This document shows positions 1 through 10,390 of a DNA stretch of 28,873 nucleotides, one piece after another. The notes under the pieces are model-generated. The model was not told where the DNA came from. It was given only the letters and a program-made list of their open reading frames with translations, and searched no databases. The stretch is taken from contig JANBPT010000607.1 in assembly GCA_027575765.1 (NCBI GenBank), forward strand, positions 1 through 28,873. Direction: 5' to 3'. This stretch comes from Tieghemiomyces parasiticus. Taxonomy: Eukaryota > Kickxellomycota > Dimargaritomycetes > Dimargaritales > Dimargaritaceae. Positions within the stretch are counted from its first letter, which is position 1. Every line of letters begins with the position of its first letter. Both the position numbers and the translations under genes were made by a program.

Positions 1-62
1 CGGATTTTGACGGCGTAGTCAACCACGCGCTTGCAACCAACGAGGATACGCAGGGACGACAT
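1..62 (-). CDS. ETFB: Electron transfer flavoprotein beta subunit, 5' end (partial)
   Basis: ETF-beta pairs with ETF-alpha in the mitochondrial matrix. The heterodimer takes electrons from acyl-CoA dehydrogenases and passes them to ETF-ubiquinone oxidoreductase. Only the first 20 codons are in the window, running off the left edge. On the minus strand the ATG lies at 62-60, and the peptide begins MSSLRILVGCKRVVDYAVKI. The LRILV-x-x-KRVVDYAVKI pattern is the characteristic N-terminus of eukaryotic ETF-beta, the first strand and helix of the nucleotide-binding fold. The start has a good context (ccgccATGt) and the leader just upstream is pyrimidine-rich on the minus strand. The family typically has no cleaved presequence, which fits the motif starting at residue 4. 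The identification rests on about 20 residues, but the motif is distinctive. An antisense ORF at 19-453 covers the same bases in another frame and is discarded. Confidence 0.85.
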   Translation of the reverse strand, partial: MSSLRILVGCKRVVDYAVKI

Positions 63-3000
63 GGCGGAAAGGGGGGCGGGAAGGAGGTAAGGTGGGGTCA
101 AAAAAGGATAGGGGTGGCGGATAAGGTACCGATGGGTGGCCAGAGCAGGGATGAGACCGAGATGAATGGGGGAGGGGCCGAAATGGGGTAAGGAACGATG
201 CGGTACAGCGGAGAAAGGGGTTCAGTAGGGAACTAAGGCAAAAGTTAATGGAGTCGTGTGGGATGGAAAGGAGCAGAGCAGGACAGTCCAGGTTGTAGAG
301 ATACACTACTAGCAGGGACAGAGCGGCCTGCGTAGGGGGGTGGTCACTCTCATACGGTCGGGGCGGCACGAAAGGCGCGGGGTGCACCCCGTCTGGTTTG
401 TGACTGACTCTTATTCCCCCACACAGCGGCCACTTTACCCAGGCTCTGGCCAATAAGCCAGGGTCAACATCAGAAGCCGGCCACCGACCGGGAGTATCAC
501 ATGGGAACGAGGAATGGGCGAGGGTAGGGTCAGGTGATATCGGCTACTGCGGTTAAGCCATACGGGCCTCAACAGCCATCGTGGTGAGTGGAATGACTGA
601 CGCGGTGGACCTCAGTACATCTGCCCAAGGTAAAAGTTATTAGTCACCCAAGTATGTGACGGAGATGATAACGACCACAGGTAGTAGACGCAAGGTCCGC
701 TCAACAAGCACTTGTACGCCACGATTGCGCTGTGACTGCGTTTATGACAGGCTGGCTTTCGGCGCGGAAACCTGGCCAAACGGGGGTACTGGTTTCCAAT
801 GGGAGCGAAAGCGACACCATGAAATCATTCGTAGGTGCTTAGAAGCCGCAGCCATGAGATGTAGCAATGGCCACGGCAATATATTAGGAGGCCTGTCTAG
901 ACGATAGAAACCTCCAACTGCCAAGGTTGAAAATCCTAAATCTAGACGTAGTGAGCGATAAAGTTATGAACAATATTGGCTAAAACTCGGCTGGTAATGC
1001 CGCCGCCCCTCATGGTCCGATTCCCGCCCTTACAGTGGTAACCGAGGGGCCAACCGGGAAGCTTCACAGTCTAAAGCCACGACCTTCCTGTTTAAACCAC
1101 CTCAACCGAACTTCCATCACAAGCGGCCGCACTTTCATGATCAAGAACCCGGTGGACTTCAAACTTTGAAATCAAACTTGGCTAGAACCCGGGCCCTCCT
1201 CTCCACGGAAGAACCGGAACAAGGCCTCTCAACTACACCGAGCGATCACTTATTATCCGCAATCTCGCATCTTTAAAGGGAGGACTGCCCATAAGAGGTT
1301 ATTTGCAATGTGTACAAAAAATATCTATATCACCTTGGCTTTCCCGCCATTCGACCTTCCCCGGGTTTTAATTTCCTATACAGTGCTCTACGCTATACTA
1401 CATTCAAAATTGGCCTATAAAATTGTAGTCGATTGAAATGCTTTTCCAATGTTAATTCCGTTGGATCATTGGTTAATGCCGCATCCACGCCTCCGCGCAC
1501 CCCATAGCATAGCTTGATCCCGATCAATGATGGCCTACCTGTTTGGTAGTCTGCATTATTCGGACTTCAGGCTTTTATCCATATCTATAATCCCCTTTCC
1601 TTTACCTACTTTCATCTATCCTTTTCGATGAGGCGTTCAATCTTCCTGATCTTCGAAGGTGCTTTCCTCACTGCGCCGCCGCCTGCTATCCTTCTAGGAC
1701 CTTCCCCTCCTCTAACCTTGCTTCGGTGGCTACCTAGCCGCCCTTCTATTCATGCCGGCGCCCGGTCCCGCCACGGCCTGTCGTCCTGAATTCTCCTAGT
1801 CCAGGCTGGCTAGTTACTTGATTGATGCTGGCCATCATCCAAGTATAAAAGACCTAAAGGTCGACATTCAATAAACGACAACATATATCCCACGTAACAA
1901 TCCCCAACGCCCGTTCGAAGTGTTAAGCCGGTTTAGTATTTTAGTAAGTTTAGTGTCGTAGGGAAAACTACCCTAGAGGAAACTACGGTTAAGAACTGAG
2001 AAGCAAAAGGTTAATGAACTGAAGTGACTTACAAAAGAGTGAAATGATAACGGAGGAAACTGGTGATGTTGGATAAGCTATCGTTTATTAGTAGCGACCC
2101 AGAGGATCTTTTATAGCACAGGATGTCCAGCATCCAGCGTAGTAGCTACACCTTGGATTAGAATAGAATCCCGAAACGATAGTGCAAGGCGGGGCTGGCG
2201 CCAAAGCATAATGAGAAGGCAGCTGCGCGACTGCCGGATCAATAAAGAATACTTATTGATGGAAGCTAACTTTAATGGATAAAGGCGAAGACGCCTGTTG
2301 AAGTAGGCGGCACCTAACATACCATGAAGGTGGCCGTCGCTACAAAGGGATATTGAATATGAGAATCGGCGAATAAAGGACGGAGGTGCCACAACTGACT
2401 GGATCAGTAGTTTCGGGCACCACATTTAGGCCGAACCACATTCTTACAGTGTACTAGACCCTCCGAAGTCGTTACTCGATAAACAGCATCCATATTTCAA
2501 TCGGCAAATCCCACGCTTTATACGTTCCAGTTTAGCAAGTGTTTCAGTCCATTGGTTCTTGTTTCGTTGATTATTACGCTTTTGTTTTCCTGTAGGTAGT
2601 TTTGACCTACGACAATGGACTAAAATTAAAAATAATATGTGAATAAAAGAGGTCAAGTTGAATTGGTAAACGGTAAAGGAATACTTGGAAATCGATACAA
2701 CGAGTAAAGGAACAACGAAATAACTAATAGGGAATACAAGTCCTGGTCGATCACAGAAAATGGATTTGGGAATTTCCGGTTCCTGTTTCGGCACCGTTGG
2801 TATCGTTTTATTCTTTGCACCATACGAAATAGTCCGGGAACGGTAGGCGAGATTATGGGCGCTATAATTAGCATCTCACCGTTGAGGGAAGTGCGCCCCT
2901 ACGGGTGATGCCGTAGCGACGCTTCCTATGGTTCTCTCCAATGAGGAAACCAAACCCGGCCCTTGGTGCTGGGGGCTCTTTATTATCGCTCCGGTATGAC

Positions 3001-4320
3001 TAGTTTGCCATTTATTAAAATAGACTCACTACAAATTAACATACAAATTTATTGACGAAGCCAGCGGCGCTTGGCTACAACTGACCTTACAACGAGCTGG
3101 ACAGCTCGCTATCCGCTGGAGATGGTCTGTTCGAAACATGTAGTCATACTCTCATGGCCCTCCTGCTTGTCTAACTTGACGGGTATTACCTTTCGACAGT
3201 CGCAAATGGCTACAGGCGGACACAACCGCCCTCGCCACGGTCATAAGCGGTCGTAGCGAGGGGCTTGTCCCCAACTTCGTCAGAAGGTTTTCTAGAAATC
3301 ACAAATTAATATATGCTGCAATGGCGATAAATTTTAGCCGGTAAAGCCAGTGAAGGGAAGGAGGAGAGACACGGGTGCTACGTGGCTCCTTGGCCCTAGT
3401 GTACGTGGTGTATCCACCGTTTTACCACCCACCACCATTCACACTGCACCGCCAAGTAACACCGAATACGAGACCGGGATCTATGCTCCTCCGCACCCAC
3501 CTAAACGATGTAGCGAGGTAGAGCAGAGAGGAATTTCGCTACACAGGGCGCATCGTTCGTTGGCCAACGCAGACCAATCGGCCGTTCTCCACCCTTACCG
3601 CTGGGTTTCATATAGGCCAGTGAATTTATTATACCCTCCTCGCTTAGGCTGGCAGCCCAGTATGCACTCCCAAATGACGATAATTCTAGGCTAGCGCCAG
3701 CTTGTAGCGGCGCCAGGACAACCGTGTGCCCAGGCAGCTACATACACAAAACGACAAGGTATGAGCGGCGTGGATTCCGGCCACCCGAAGCCACCTAAGG
3801 TGTAGAGATTGTGAGAACTTTGGTCTATAAAGGATGCCGGGTGGTGGCAGTGGGGTCTGTTAAGCACATCTGGGGCACTTTTCAGTGACCTCCTACGAAC
3901 CGAAGGGTAGGGGGGGGGGAACCCTCCACAAGCAACAAGGTCGGCGAGAGGTGCAGTCGCCTCAGAAACTGGTGTCGTATTCGGATACGCTATGCAGCCT
4001 TAAAATAAACCAGGCGAGAGAGTGTCGTATACGGGTGTACGGACACCAGGCCTCCCCTGCCGAAACGACAGCATTAGTAGCCCCTTCGTCACACACCATC
4101 CGGCCATACTAGTAGCACTAGTGTCACCCGGGATTCAGCCACATTAACGGCAGATTGTGTAATTTTTTACTGGACGGCAAGAGGATAGTACACTCACTTC
4201 ATACTTGTAGACCCACACGTACGCTTGGTACAAGCGTCTTGTCGTCTCTCCTTACCACCTTCAACTGCCGCGCCCCCCCCTCCTGGTCTCTCTCTCATCC
4301 TCCCCGTTTGTTTACCCCTC
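63..4320. other. Gene-free stretch between the ETF-beta and secreted-protein genes
   Basis: About 4.3 kb in which I recognise no gene. The ORFs present (for example 2111-2425 minus, 2444-2794 minus, 3350-3694 plus) are short, on both strands, lack recognisable motifs and mostly lack an ATG start in good context. The left 400 bases are purine-rich on the plus strand and probably form the ETF-beta promoter and leader. The stretch 1300-2000 is more AT-rich and contains a TATAAA/AATAAA pair described separately. The stretch 2500-2880 is also AT-rich. A G10 run lies at 3910-3919. The last 150 bases are C/T-rich and lead into the promoter of the next gene. No tRNA, rRNA or clear transposase or reverse-transcriptase fragment was seen. 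Confidence 0.5.
1844..1875 (+). repeat. LTR-like TATAAA/AATAAA pair (possible solo LTR end)
   Basis: TATAAA at 1844-1849 is followed 20 bases later by AATAAA at 1870-1875 and then a short segment ending in aacgacaaca. A TATA box and polyadenylation signal this close together are common at the U3/R boundary of long terminal repeats, and no recognisable gene lies on either side. I could not identify a matching 5' TG end, a target-site duplication, a primer-binding site or a second copy in the window. It may equally be an unrelated promoter-like sequence. Confidence 0.2.
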
Positions 4321-4334
4321 GGCTAGTCGGCACA

Positions 4335-4340
4335 TATAAA
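4335..4340 (+). promoter_or_regulatory. TATA box of the secreted-protein gene
   Basis: TATAAA stands 132 bases before the ATG at 4472. The sequence between them is strongly pyrimidine-rich and contains no ATG, as expected for a transcribed leader in a fungal gene. A C8 run and CT-rich tract lie just upstream (about 4262-4330). The match is direct; that it is used as a promoter is inference. Confidence 0.6.
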
Positions 4341-4471
4341 GCAGCCATTCCCTCGCCACCCTGCTCTGACCTTCATCCTTCTCCTTCCTATCGCGTTCTG
4401 CTCCTCATTTTATACTTGACCTCACCGTCTATCCCACCCAGACTGCACGAATCTCTTGCCACTTTACCACC

Positions 4472-6029
4472 ATGTTTTCCTCCGTGTTCCACTCCATGAA
4501 GGCCGTCAGTGTCGTCGGTCTAAGCCTTGCCTTGTTCCTGCCTGTCCAGGCCGTGCCCACCCCGGCTACCCCTCTCGGCCCTCACGGCGGACACAATGCG
4601 AGTCCGGGACCCGCCGGTCAGGTATATTCTCGGGCATATATTTGAAGACGTGGTTGACCACCTGTACCAACTGCAGACATCAACTAGTCTGTGGTTGATT
4701 GTTCATACCTAAACCCCAACCGCAAGCGGTCAGGTCAAGCAGACGTAACAGACTTACAACCCAATACCAGTATCTAATACCCAATCACCCATCTAACTTT
4801 TCCTCTTGACCGCGCAGCAGATGCAAACCATCCTTGGATCCTGGGTCCCTATTAACGACTTGCCTGCCCTGCCTGCCCTGACTGACGAGGAATTCCGTAC
4901 CATCTACGGTCCACTGGTGCGCAGCATCTTTTATCATCTCATGATTACCGTACCCGGAACCTATGGTTGCGAAGTTAACATGGATGCTACCGATCCCGCG
5001 GTCATTAGAACCCCTGTTTGTAATGACGCGGAGGTTAGAGATCGCTTTTCAGACGCGGCGCCTGCAGCTGTTAGTAGGATTGAGCCCCACCTGCCTCTGG
5101 CACTACAGGCCCGGTTTGCACGCACTGAAATTCATCTAGACCATATATATGACATGTATGAGTCAGAAGACTCCATTATCAATCTCATTAGAACGAAGAA
5201 CACGGCCCAGCTGGCCAGCTTGGGTCACTACACTTACCAGCAGGGATTTGAACAACAGCTTAACGGTTTCTTGACCAGCGCTGGAATTCCGCCCACACAC
5301 CAGAGTGCGCTTAATGATCTACTCACCATCGAGTCGATTAGTACGAATGACCCGCAACCCGACGAAGTGGAAGAACTATTTTCTTCGGAAGTGTACTTTT
5401 CTCGGGAGGTCATGTATGACCGTCTCAGAGATGAACTCCGCACCTTCTTCCTAGGGGACATCACTTTCACCCTAGTCAACCGTGGACAGTGGCGGGAGGT
5501 TGCTGATTATGCCACGTATTTCTTGTCTAGACGTCCGCTCAACGATCCCAACTATCCTACCCAAGATGAGACCATGAAGATTATCACACTGGTTCCCACA
5601 TCGCGTTTGGTTAGCAACGAAGTCAGCGGTCAAGATGCCTTCATGTCGGAAGGTGGGCACTTGGAAGCGCATGATACTGAGTCCATGGACAGTTCTGATG
5701 ACGATGGTAATGAGTACTCCGCTCCAGAGTACTCTCAGTCGGAGGTATCCGATGAGGCTGACATGTCAGTCGAGAATTTGGATCATGGTGAACCGGCTCT
5801 GCTCTATCAGGAAGACTATTCCCAGGATGGAGTTAAAATGGCAACTATGCCCCACCCACAGCGTTTTTCAATGAGCGACGGCTACAAGCTAAACTACGCA
5901 TGGAAAGTGCGGGATGGCTCAGTCGTTAATCGTTCCGATAAGGACTCCTACAATCTGGGCACTGGTATCATCGCAATGGACGCTGACCATGAAATCGTAT
6001 TTGACACCTACTCCAGAATGGCTATCTAA
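4472..6029 (+). CDS. Secreted protein of unknown family, two exons (453 aa)
   Basis: I do not recognise the family. The model is exon 1 at 4472-4621 (50 codons), an intron at 4622-4817 (196 nt, GTATAT donor, CTAAC branch point at 4793-4797, CAG acceptor) and exon 2 at 4818-6029. The intron is phase 0 and the reading frame joins exactly. Exon 1 encodes a clear signal peptide: a basic residue at K10, a hydrophobic core at residues 12-24 and a likely cleavage after VQA (27), followed by a Pro/Gly/His-rich linker. The mature protein has only two cysteines (C101, C118), which may form one disulfide, and potential N-glycosylation sites at N42 and N421. Residues 327-385 are acidic and rich in Ser, Asp, Glu and Tyr, so probably disordered. 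No transmembrane segment follows the signal. Start context is ccaccATGt. The amino-acid composition, rich in Asp and Glu, supports real coding. A secreted lineage-specific protein is the best description; any role is unknown. Confidence 0.75.
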
Positions 6030-8824
6030 ACAACATACAGTGCCTCGCAGTACGGTGTTTTTTGTTTCAATCGTTCACCATGTGCTGTCAGAACGAAGGC
6101 CTGTCGCTTTCCTCTGTCGGTTATGGGTTAGCCCTCTACCGCTCTAAAGACCCTTCCCGATCGGCTTTAGTTTGTAGTGGTTCCAAATTTATGCTGCTGA
6201 CCTACGTTTATCAATATACCAAGTCCCGTTTAGAGGGCTATTCACCTACTATTAAGTCATATCCACCAGCGAGTCGAAATCGATAAAGAGTGGCTTTGAG
6301 GAGGAAAGAGATCTTCTAGGGATCTTTCTCGTACTAATAGCTTTGGATAGGACCTACCTTCTTTAACCAACAACCGGCCATAGTCCATATTAGCTGCGTT
6401 CTATCGTATTACACACGATGCCGAAAATATGTTAGGCTTCTTACCTAACCCCATGGCTTGGAGTATGCGTTATGGGGTCCTGGTTAACCGAAAGACGCCA
6501 GAGCATCGCAGGCATACCTTGCCTTATTATCGCTCGTTTTCTCCCGTAAATATATCTGTCATGGTGGGATGGGTATGGTATAGATTGTGTCCACAATAGC
6601 TCAACCGAATCTTGCCACGGGTTTTATGAACGGTACCCTTCATGGTCATCTACATCGCTGTGGTGTCTGTAAACGGGTGGATACCAAAGATGAAATGAGT
6701 AGGGAGGGGGGAAAGGGTTTAATGAGCAATGGGGAGGTTGCTGAGGGGGGGGTGGAGAATGCTACGCACCGTCAAAACATACAAGGTAAATGTGGTGCCT
6801 ATAAATCACACTAGAACTAACGCATGGCTACACCGACCAGGTATCCCTAACGTTGGTGCACCACCACACCACCGGCTGCCCATACTAACAGAGTCTCCCA
6901 TGCATCTACTCTCGAAGTCACACTACTAACGCACAAAACCATTGGCCTTCCAGAGCCACTTCTGAAACCACGACCCCTTGCAACCTAGATTTGCTATATG
7001 AACCCCCGAGTTCGCCCCGATGAACTCGCTCTCCATTATTGTCATATTACACGTTTGTATTGCTTGACAGTGCAGAGCACTCGCCACCTCCCCGGGTGGC
7101 TCTTTACTTCCTTCTACCAATAACCCCTCTGCACCACGGTTGCATCGTTGACTTCTACGCCCTGTTTTACGGACACTACAGCTGTGAAGTGTGAGCTGGC
7201 TCAACTTTAAAATGGACTATTCCTTACGCTTATCGTGTTGGATATTTTAAGGCATCATCGACAGCGTCAAAATCTGAACCCTTTACCTTTTCTAAAAGAT
7301 GGCAGTTGTATATATGTATATATACACTATTGGTGAGTAGCTAGTCGCTGTTTTTTTTGTTAACTTGCTCAACGCCGAGGTGTGTATATTTTTCGCCAGG
7401 ATCAAAACAGGCAGCTTGGTACGCAACGTCAAGTGGGGTTCTTTTTTTCCCCATTTCCATCGACGCTAGAGCGACGCTTGAGCTGCTGTACTCAAGGTAC
7501 AGTGTATTTAATCGTTTGCGCTATAAATGCTTAGACAGGTAGGGCGAGCGTAAAATGTACAGACAAAGTGCCAATTATACCTTTAGTTTCTAGAGTTACT
7601 AAAGTGTGTGGGTGCAAGTTCTGCGTTGTGAGTGGGGTAGAAGAGGGGGGAGAAGGAGGAGGATGTTGTGTTACTGTCGCGTAAATCGCAACGACTCTCC
7701 TAGGGTAGGCGGTAGCCGATGCACTTCCTGCTCGAAAAACTTCATATAAACTATTATTATTTATTTTTGAAGGGGGGAGGATGTGAGCAGGGAGAGCCCC
7801 ATTACTTCCGTACCCCCAGAGTCCGCCCAGCAACAGGAGGCCGAACAGTGAGTGGTGGGCGTACAACCTCATGCACGGATGTAGTGGGAGAACTTTACCC
7901 AAGGCCAACTAATTCTCTCTCCCCTCTTCATTCGGCCCTGCTACCATGCATGCCTTCTTAGATTGAGACCCATCCTCCAGTTATATTTACAATTATGGTC
8001 CATCTTTACCAAGCGTACTTGCCCCACCCATTTTATTAAACATATTGCAACTCACACAATACATTTTAGGGCTTCGGGTGGGATGATCGGAAGGTATCAC
8101 CTAACCTTACTGTATTGAAGCCAGTCAATGATTGCCTTTACGTGGTAAACTTTTGACTTTGATCGATGCCTCCAACCCATACCAAATTTTGGTCGAAGAC
8201 CCTACTGGGCCAACCTAGCACCTCACCCTTCGTTGTCTGAGGCTCCACGATGCCCGATTAGAACGTACCAATATCCCTACCATACTTTCAGCTCCCGCCG
8301 ACCAACTCTAATTAATGTGTCGCTGGGCACAGACGACACGGGCAGCTTCCCCAGTCGTAGGTAGAGTGGGCCAGCATGTCGAGTTCACTTACAATAAAAA
8401 AATTATAATAATAAAAAGGAAAGGTGAAGAGATGGATTCCATCCCATGGGCTCGGTAGCTTCGATGAGATTATATCTGATGAGACCCGGGCACGGTGTAA
8501 TAAACCATTGTGGAGTGGGTTAAGCCCGACGATGCCCACGCAACTGAATATACACACTCGTCAGTCGTCAAATTAGAAAGGGTGACCTTGAGACTGCGAT
8601 CATTTAACAGTTAGTCTTATTAAATAGGGGGTTTTGAGGGCAAACTCGATAAGCCTCACGGCCGTACTATATATACAGAGGACGATGATGGCGAACGAGA
8701 TATAATTGGGCAGAGTATACTAAAGATTGGGTGTAGTATTATGCAACGCATGGTTAAGAGAAACTCGGACGCTGAGGAAAATAAGATAGGGTAAATTGGG
8801 CTGTACAGGGCTACTCGAAAGAGT
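6030..8824. other. Gene-free stretch between the secreted-protein gene and the CreA-like gene
   Basis: About 2.8 kb with no recognisable gene. The first few hundred bases should hold the 3' UTR of the upstream gene, although no AATAAA was found close to its stop. The right end should hold the 3' UTR of the CreA-like gene, again without a clear canonical signal on the minus strand near its stop. Visible local structure: an alternating TA tract at 7308-7325, T-rich runs near 7350 and 7440, and an A/T-rich segment with plus-strand AATAAA matches near 8390-8417. The longest ORF (7531-7908 minus, 125 codons, first codon TTG) has no recognisable domain. Confidence 0.5.
7308..7325. repeat. Alternating TA tract with inverted arms
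   Basis: Eighteen bases of alternating purine/pyrimidine with 7-bp arms (GTATATA at 7308-7314 and TATATAC at 7319-7325) around a TGTA centre. It could form a short hairpin or simply be a microsatellite. It lies in a gene-free region and no function is implied. Confidence 0.5.
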
Positions 8825-9781
8825 TTAGACAAAAATGGGGTACATTTTAAAGGTGGTTGCGTTAGAGTGGCGGGGAACTGGCGTGGGTAGGACACGGGAA
8901 AACCGAGGTAGGGGAGCCTCAATAATGTCCAAGATACGAGAGGTGGGGATGGGCGAGGACTCGGCGGACGTGTAGTAAGGCGAAGGAGACGAGGATAGCG
9001 TGGAAGATGTGGAAGTAGAGCGGCTCCGCAGACTGGCGAAGGTGGTATTCACGGGCGACGTGCAGTAGAGGCCCAGAGCCGGGGCCAAGGTAGTCGTGGT
9101 AGCCGCATGGGTGCTGTTGGACCGGGTGGTATACTGGGAAAAGTCGAGGCTTGGTAGCGATTTGTCGCTAGAAATAGACTCTGAACGAGGACGGAAGAGT
9201 GAAGGCAAGGTTAGGCCAGCTTGGCGGGAAACGGACTGCAGAGATGGCAGGCGAGGAGAAAAAGGGACAGACACGGTGCTCTGGAGGGCATCTGGCTTGG
9301 GCATGGATTGGGCGGCCGACCGGTTGAACAACGGGTAAGGGGCGTGACGCCAGGCGCCAGACAGTTGCTTGTGCGAACTTGGTACCGCGTGGCTCAATGG
9401 GTAGGCAGCGGGGGTGCGGGGGTGGTATAAGGGGGCGGGTTGGGAGAAGGCAGCGGGGATATAGGGCGGGTGGCCATGGTGACGGCGAAGGTAGCTCGTC
9501 ATACGGCCAGGCGTGATGGACAAGTCGGTGAGCTTGTGAGTACGACGCTCCCGGCGCACGGTGTTGGTGTGGGTGCGGCGGTGGCGATGAAGCTCGTCGG
9601 AGCGGGAGAAGCGCTTGAGACAGCCGGCAAAGTCGCAGGCGTGGGGCTTTTCGCCGGTATGGGTACGGATGTGACGGGTCTGGTGCTCGAGGCGGACGAA
9701 GGACTTTGGGCACATGGGGCAGTGGTACGGTCGAGGACCGTCCTTTTTGGCCGGTTTATCCGAGGCTGCCAGGTAAGACAT
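8825..9781 (-). CDS. MIG1: CreA/Mig1-type C2H2 zinc-finger carbon catabolite repressor (318 aa)
   Basis: A sequence-specific DNA-binding repressor of the CreA/Mig1 family, which binds GC boxes (SYGGRG) and shuts off genes for alternative carbon use when glucose is present. Two adjacent C2H2 fingers occupy residues 19-71. Finger 1 uses C21, C24, H37, H41 and finger 2 uses C49, C54, H67, H71, joined by the TGEKPHAC linker. The helix sequences [12 protein letters not shown] and [14 protein letters not shown] keep the R-E-R base-contact pattern typical of CreA/Mig1. After the fingers comes a long Ser/Pro/Thr-rich, low-complexity tail, with the basic segment RRERR at 76-80 as a possible nuclear signal. 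At 318 residues it is shorter than most CreA/Mig1 proteins, mainly in the tail. The start (ccaccATGt) is good and the ORF is a single exon. Orthology to CreA/Mig1 rather than another two-finger paralogue is likely but not proven. Confidence 0.88.
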   Translation of the reverse strand: MSYLAASDKPAKKDGPRPYHCPMCPKSFVRLEHQTRHIRTHTGEKPHACDFAGCLKRFSRSDELHRHRRTHTNTVRRERRTHKLTDLSITPGRMTSYLRRHHGHPPYIPAAFSQPAPLYHPRTPAAYPLSHAVPSSHKQLSGAWRHAPYPLFNRSAAQSMPKPDALQSTVSVPFSPRLPSLQSVSRQAGLTLPSLFRPRSESISSDKSLPSLDFSQYTTRSNSTHAATTTTLAPALGLYCTSPVNTTFASLRSRSTSTSSTLSSSPSPYYTSAESSPIPTSRILDIIEAPLPRFSRVLPTPVPRHSNATTFKMYPIFV

Positions 9782-10289
9782 GGTGGAGTGAAGACTTAGT
9801 GAGGACGGATGAAAAATAGGAGGCGCTGGGGAATCGTACGTAATTGATTATCCAAGAATCCACGCTTGAGGAAATCGGAGCGGAGAGAGGGATTGGTGGT
9901 GGTTGTTTTTTTTGGAAGATTTGGAGAGGGCGAGAATCAATGCAGGGCCCAGCAAGCTAGGGGCGGTAGTCGTTAGGTTGGAACGGCCAAGGAGAGGCAG
10001 TGTGGCGTCGCGTTAGGTAGATACTGATGCTGTCGGAGAAATAAATGGCGGCAGAAGAGGATGGTCAGTCGTTGGCGACGATGGTGGTGAAGCGCTAATA
10101 TCAAATGTACACAAAAACCCAAGGAGAGACGTTTTGCTAAATACAAGGTGCGGAAGGATGTCAAAGAAGAGTGGAGAGATTGAGAAATAACTACGTACGC
10201 GGACCGGGGGCGCTTTGAAGAAGTCTGGAAGACGGCTGTTGAGGCTGGGTGAAGTTGGTAGTGATCAAAGGTCTCCGGGAGGGCTGGAG
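9782..10289 (-). promoter_or_regulatory. ATG-free leader of the CreA-like gene
   Basis: On the minus strand, between the TATA box and the start codon, about 500 bases contain not a single ATG (no CAT on the plus strand from 9782 to 10290). About eight would be expected by chance. The strand is pyrimidine-rich. This suggests the whole interval is transcribed as a long 5' UTR kept free of upstream starts. A 5' UTR intron cannot be excluded. Confidence 0.55.
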
Positions 10290-10297
10290 TTTATATA
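10290..10297 (-). promoter_or_regulatory. TATA box of the CreA-like gene
   Basis: The minus strand reads TATATAAA here. It lies about 510 bases upstream of the ATG, with an ATG-free leader below it and CreA-type GC boxes above it. The motif match is direct; use as the promoter is inference. Confidence 0.55.
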
Positions 10298-10344
10298 GAT
10301 TTTGGGATGGACGAAGGGTGAGGGTCGAATGTGTCGCTCGTGTC

Positions 10345-10390
10345 CCCCGCCACCATCTGGGGGATAAGGGGGTGGAGGGAGGCGGCGGGG
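10345..10390. promoter_or_regulatory. Cluster of three CreA-type (SYGGRG) sites
   Basis: Three matches to SYGGRG, the consensus bound by CreA/Mig1, fall within 46 bases: CCCCGC at 10345-10350 (GCGGGG on the minus strand), CTGGGG at 10357-10362 and GCGGGG at 10385-10390. They lie 48-100 bases upstream of the TATA box of the CreA-like gene. This suggests autoregulation, which is known for creA in Aspergillus. The region is GC-rich, which raises the chance of spurious matches. Confidence 0.4.

Noticed and set aside
19..453. 144-codon minus-strand ORF at the left edge
   Set aside because: It begins at a non-ATG codon, is Pro/Ser-rich without motifs, and overlaps the ETF-beta start in another frame; the ETF-beta frame is clearly the real one.
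1628..1789. 53-codon plus-strand ORF starting with ATG and a hydrophobic stretch
   Set aside because: Pro/Leu/Arg-rich composition follows the CT-rich sequence; no second exon, TATA box or homologue recognised.
9168..9713. 181-codon minus-strand ORF overlapping the CreA-like gene
   Set aside because: A frame shadow of the zinc-finger gene, very rich in Pro, Arg and His, with no finger motif.
9440..9799. 119-codon plus-strand ORF opposite the zinc fingers
   Set aside because: Antisense shadow of GC-rich coding sequence, Gly/Val/Ala-rich without motifs.
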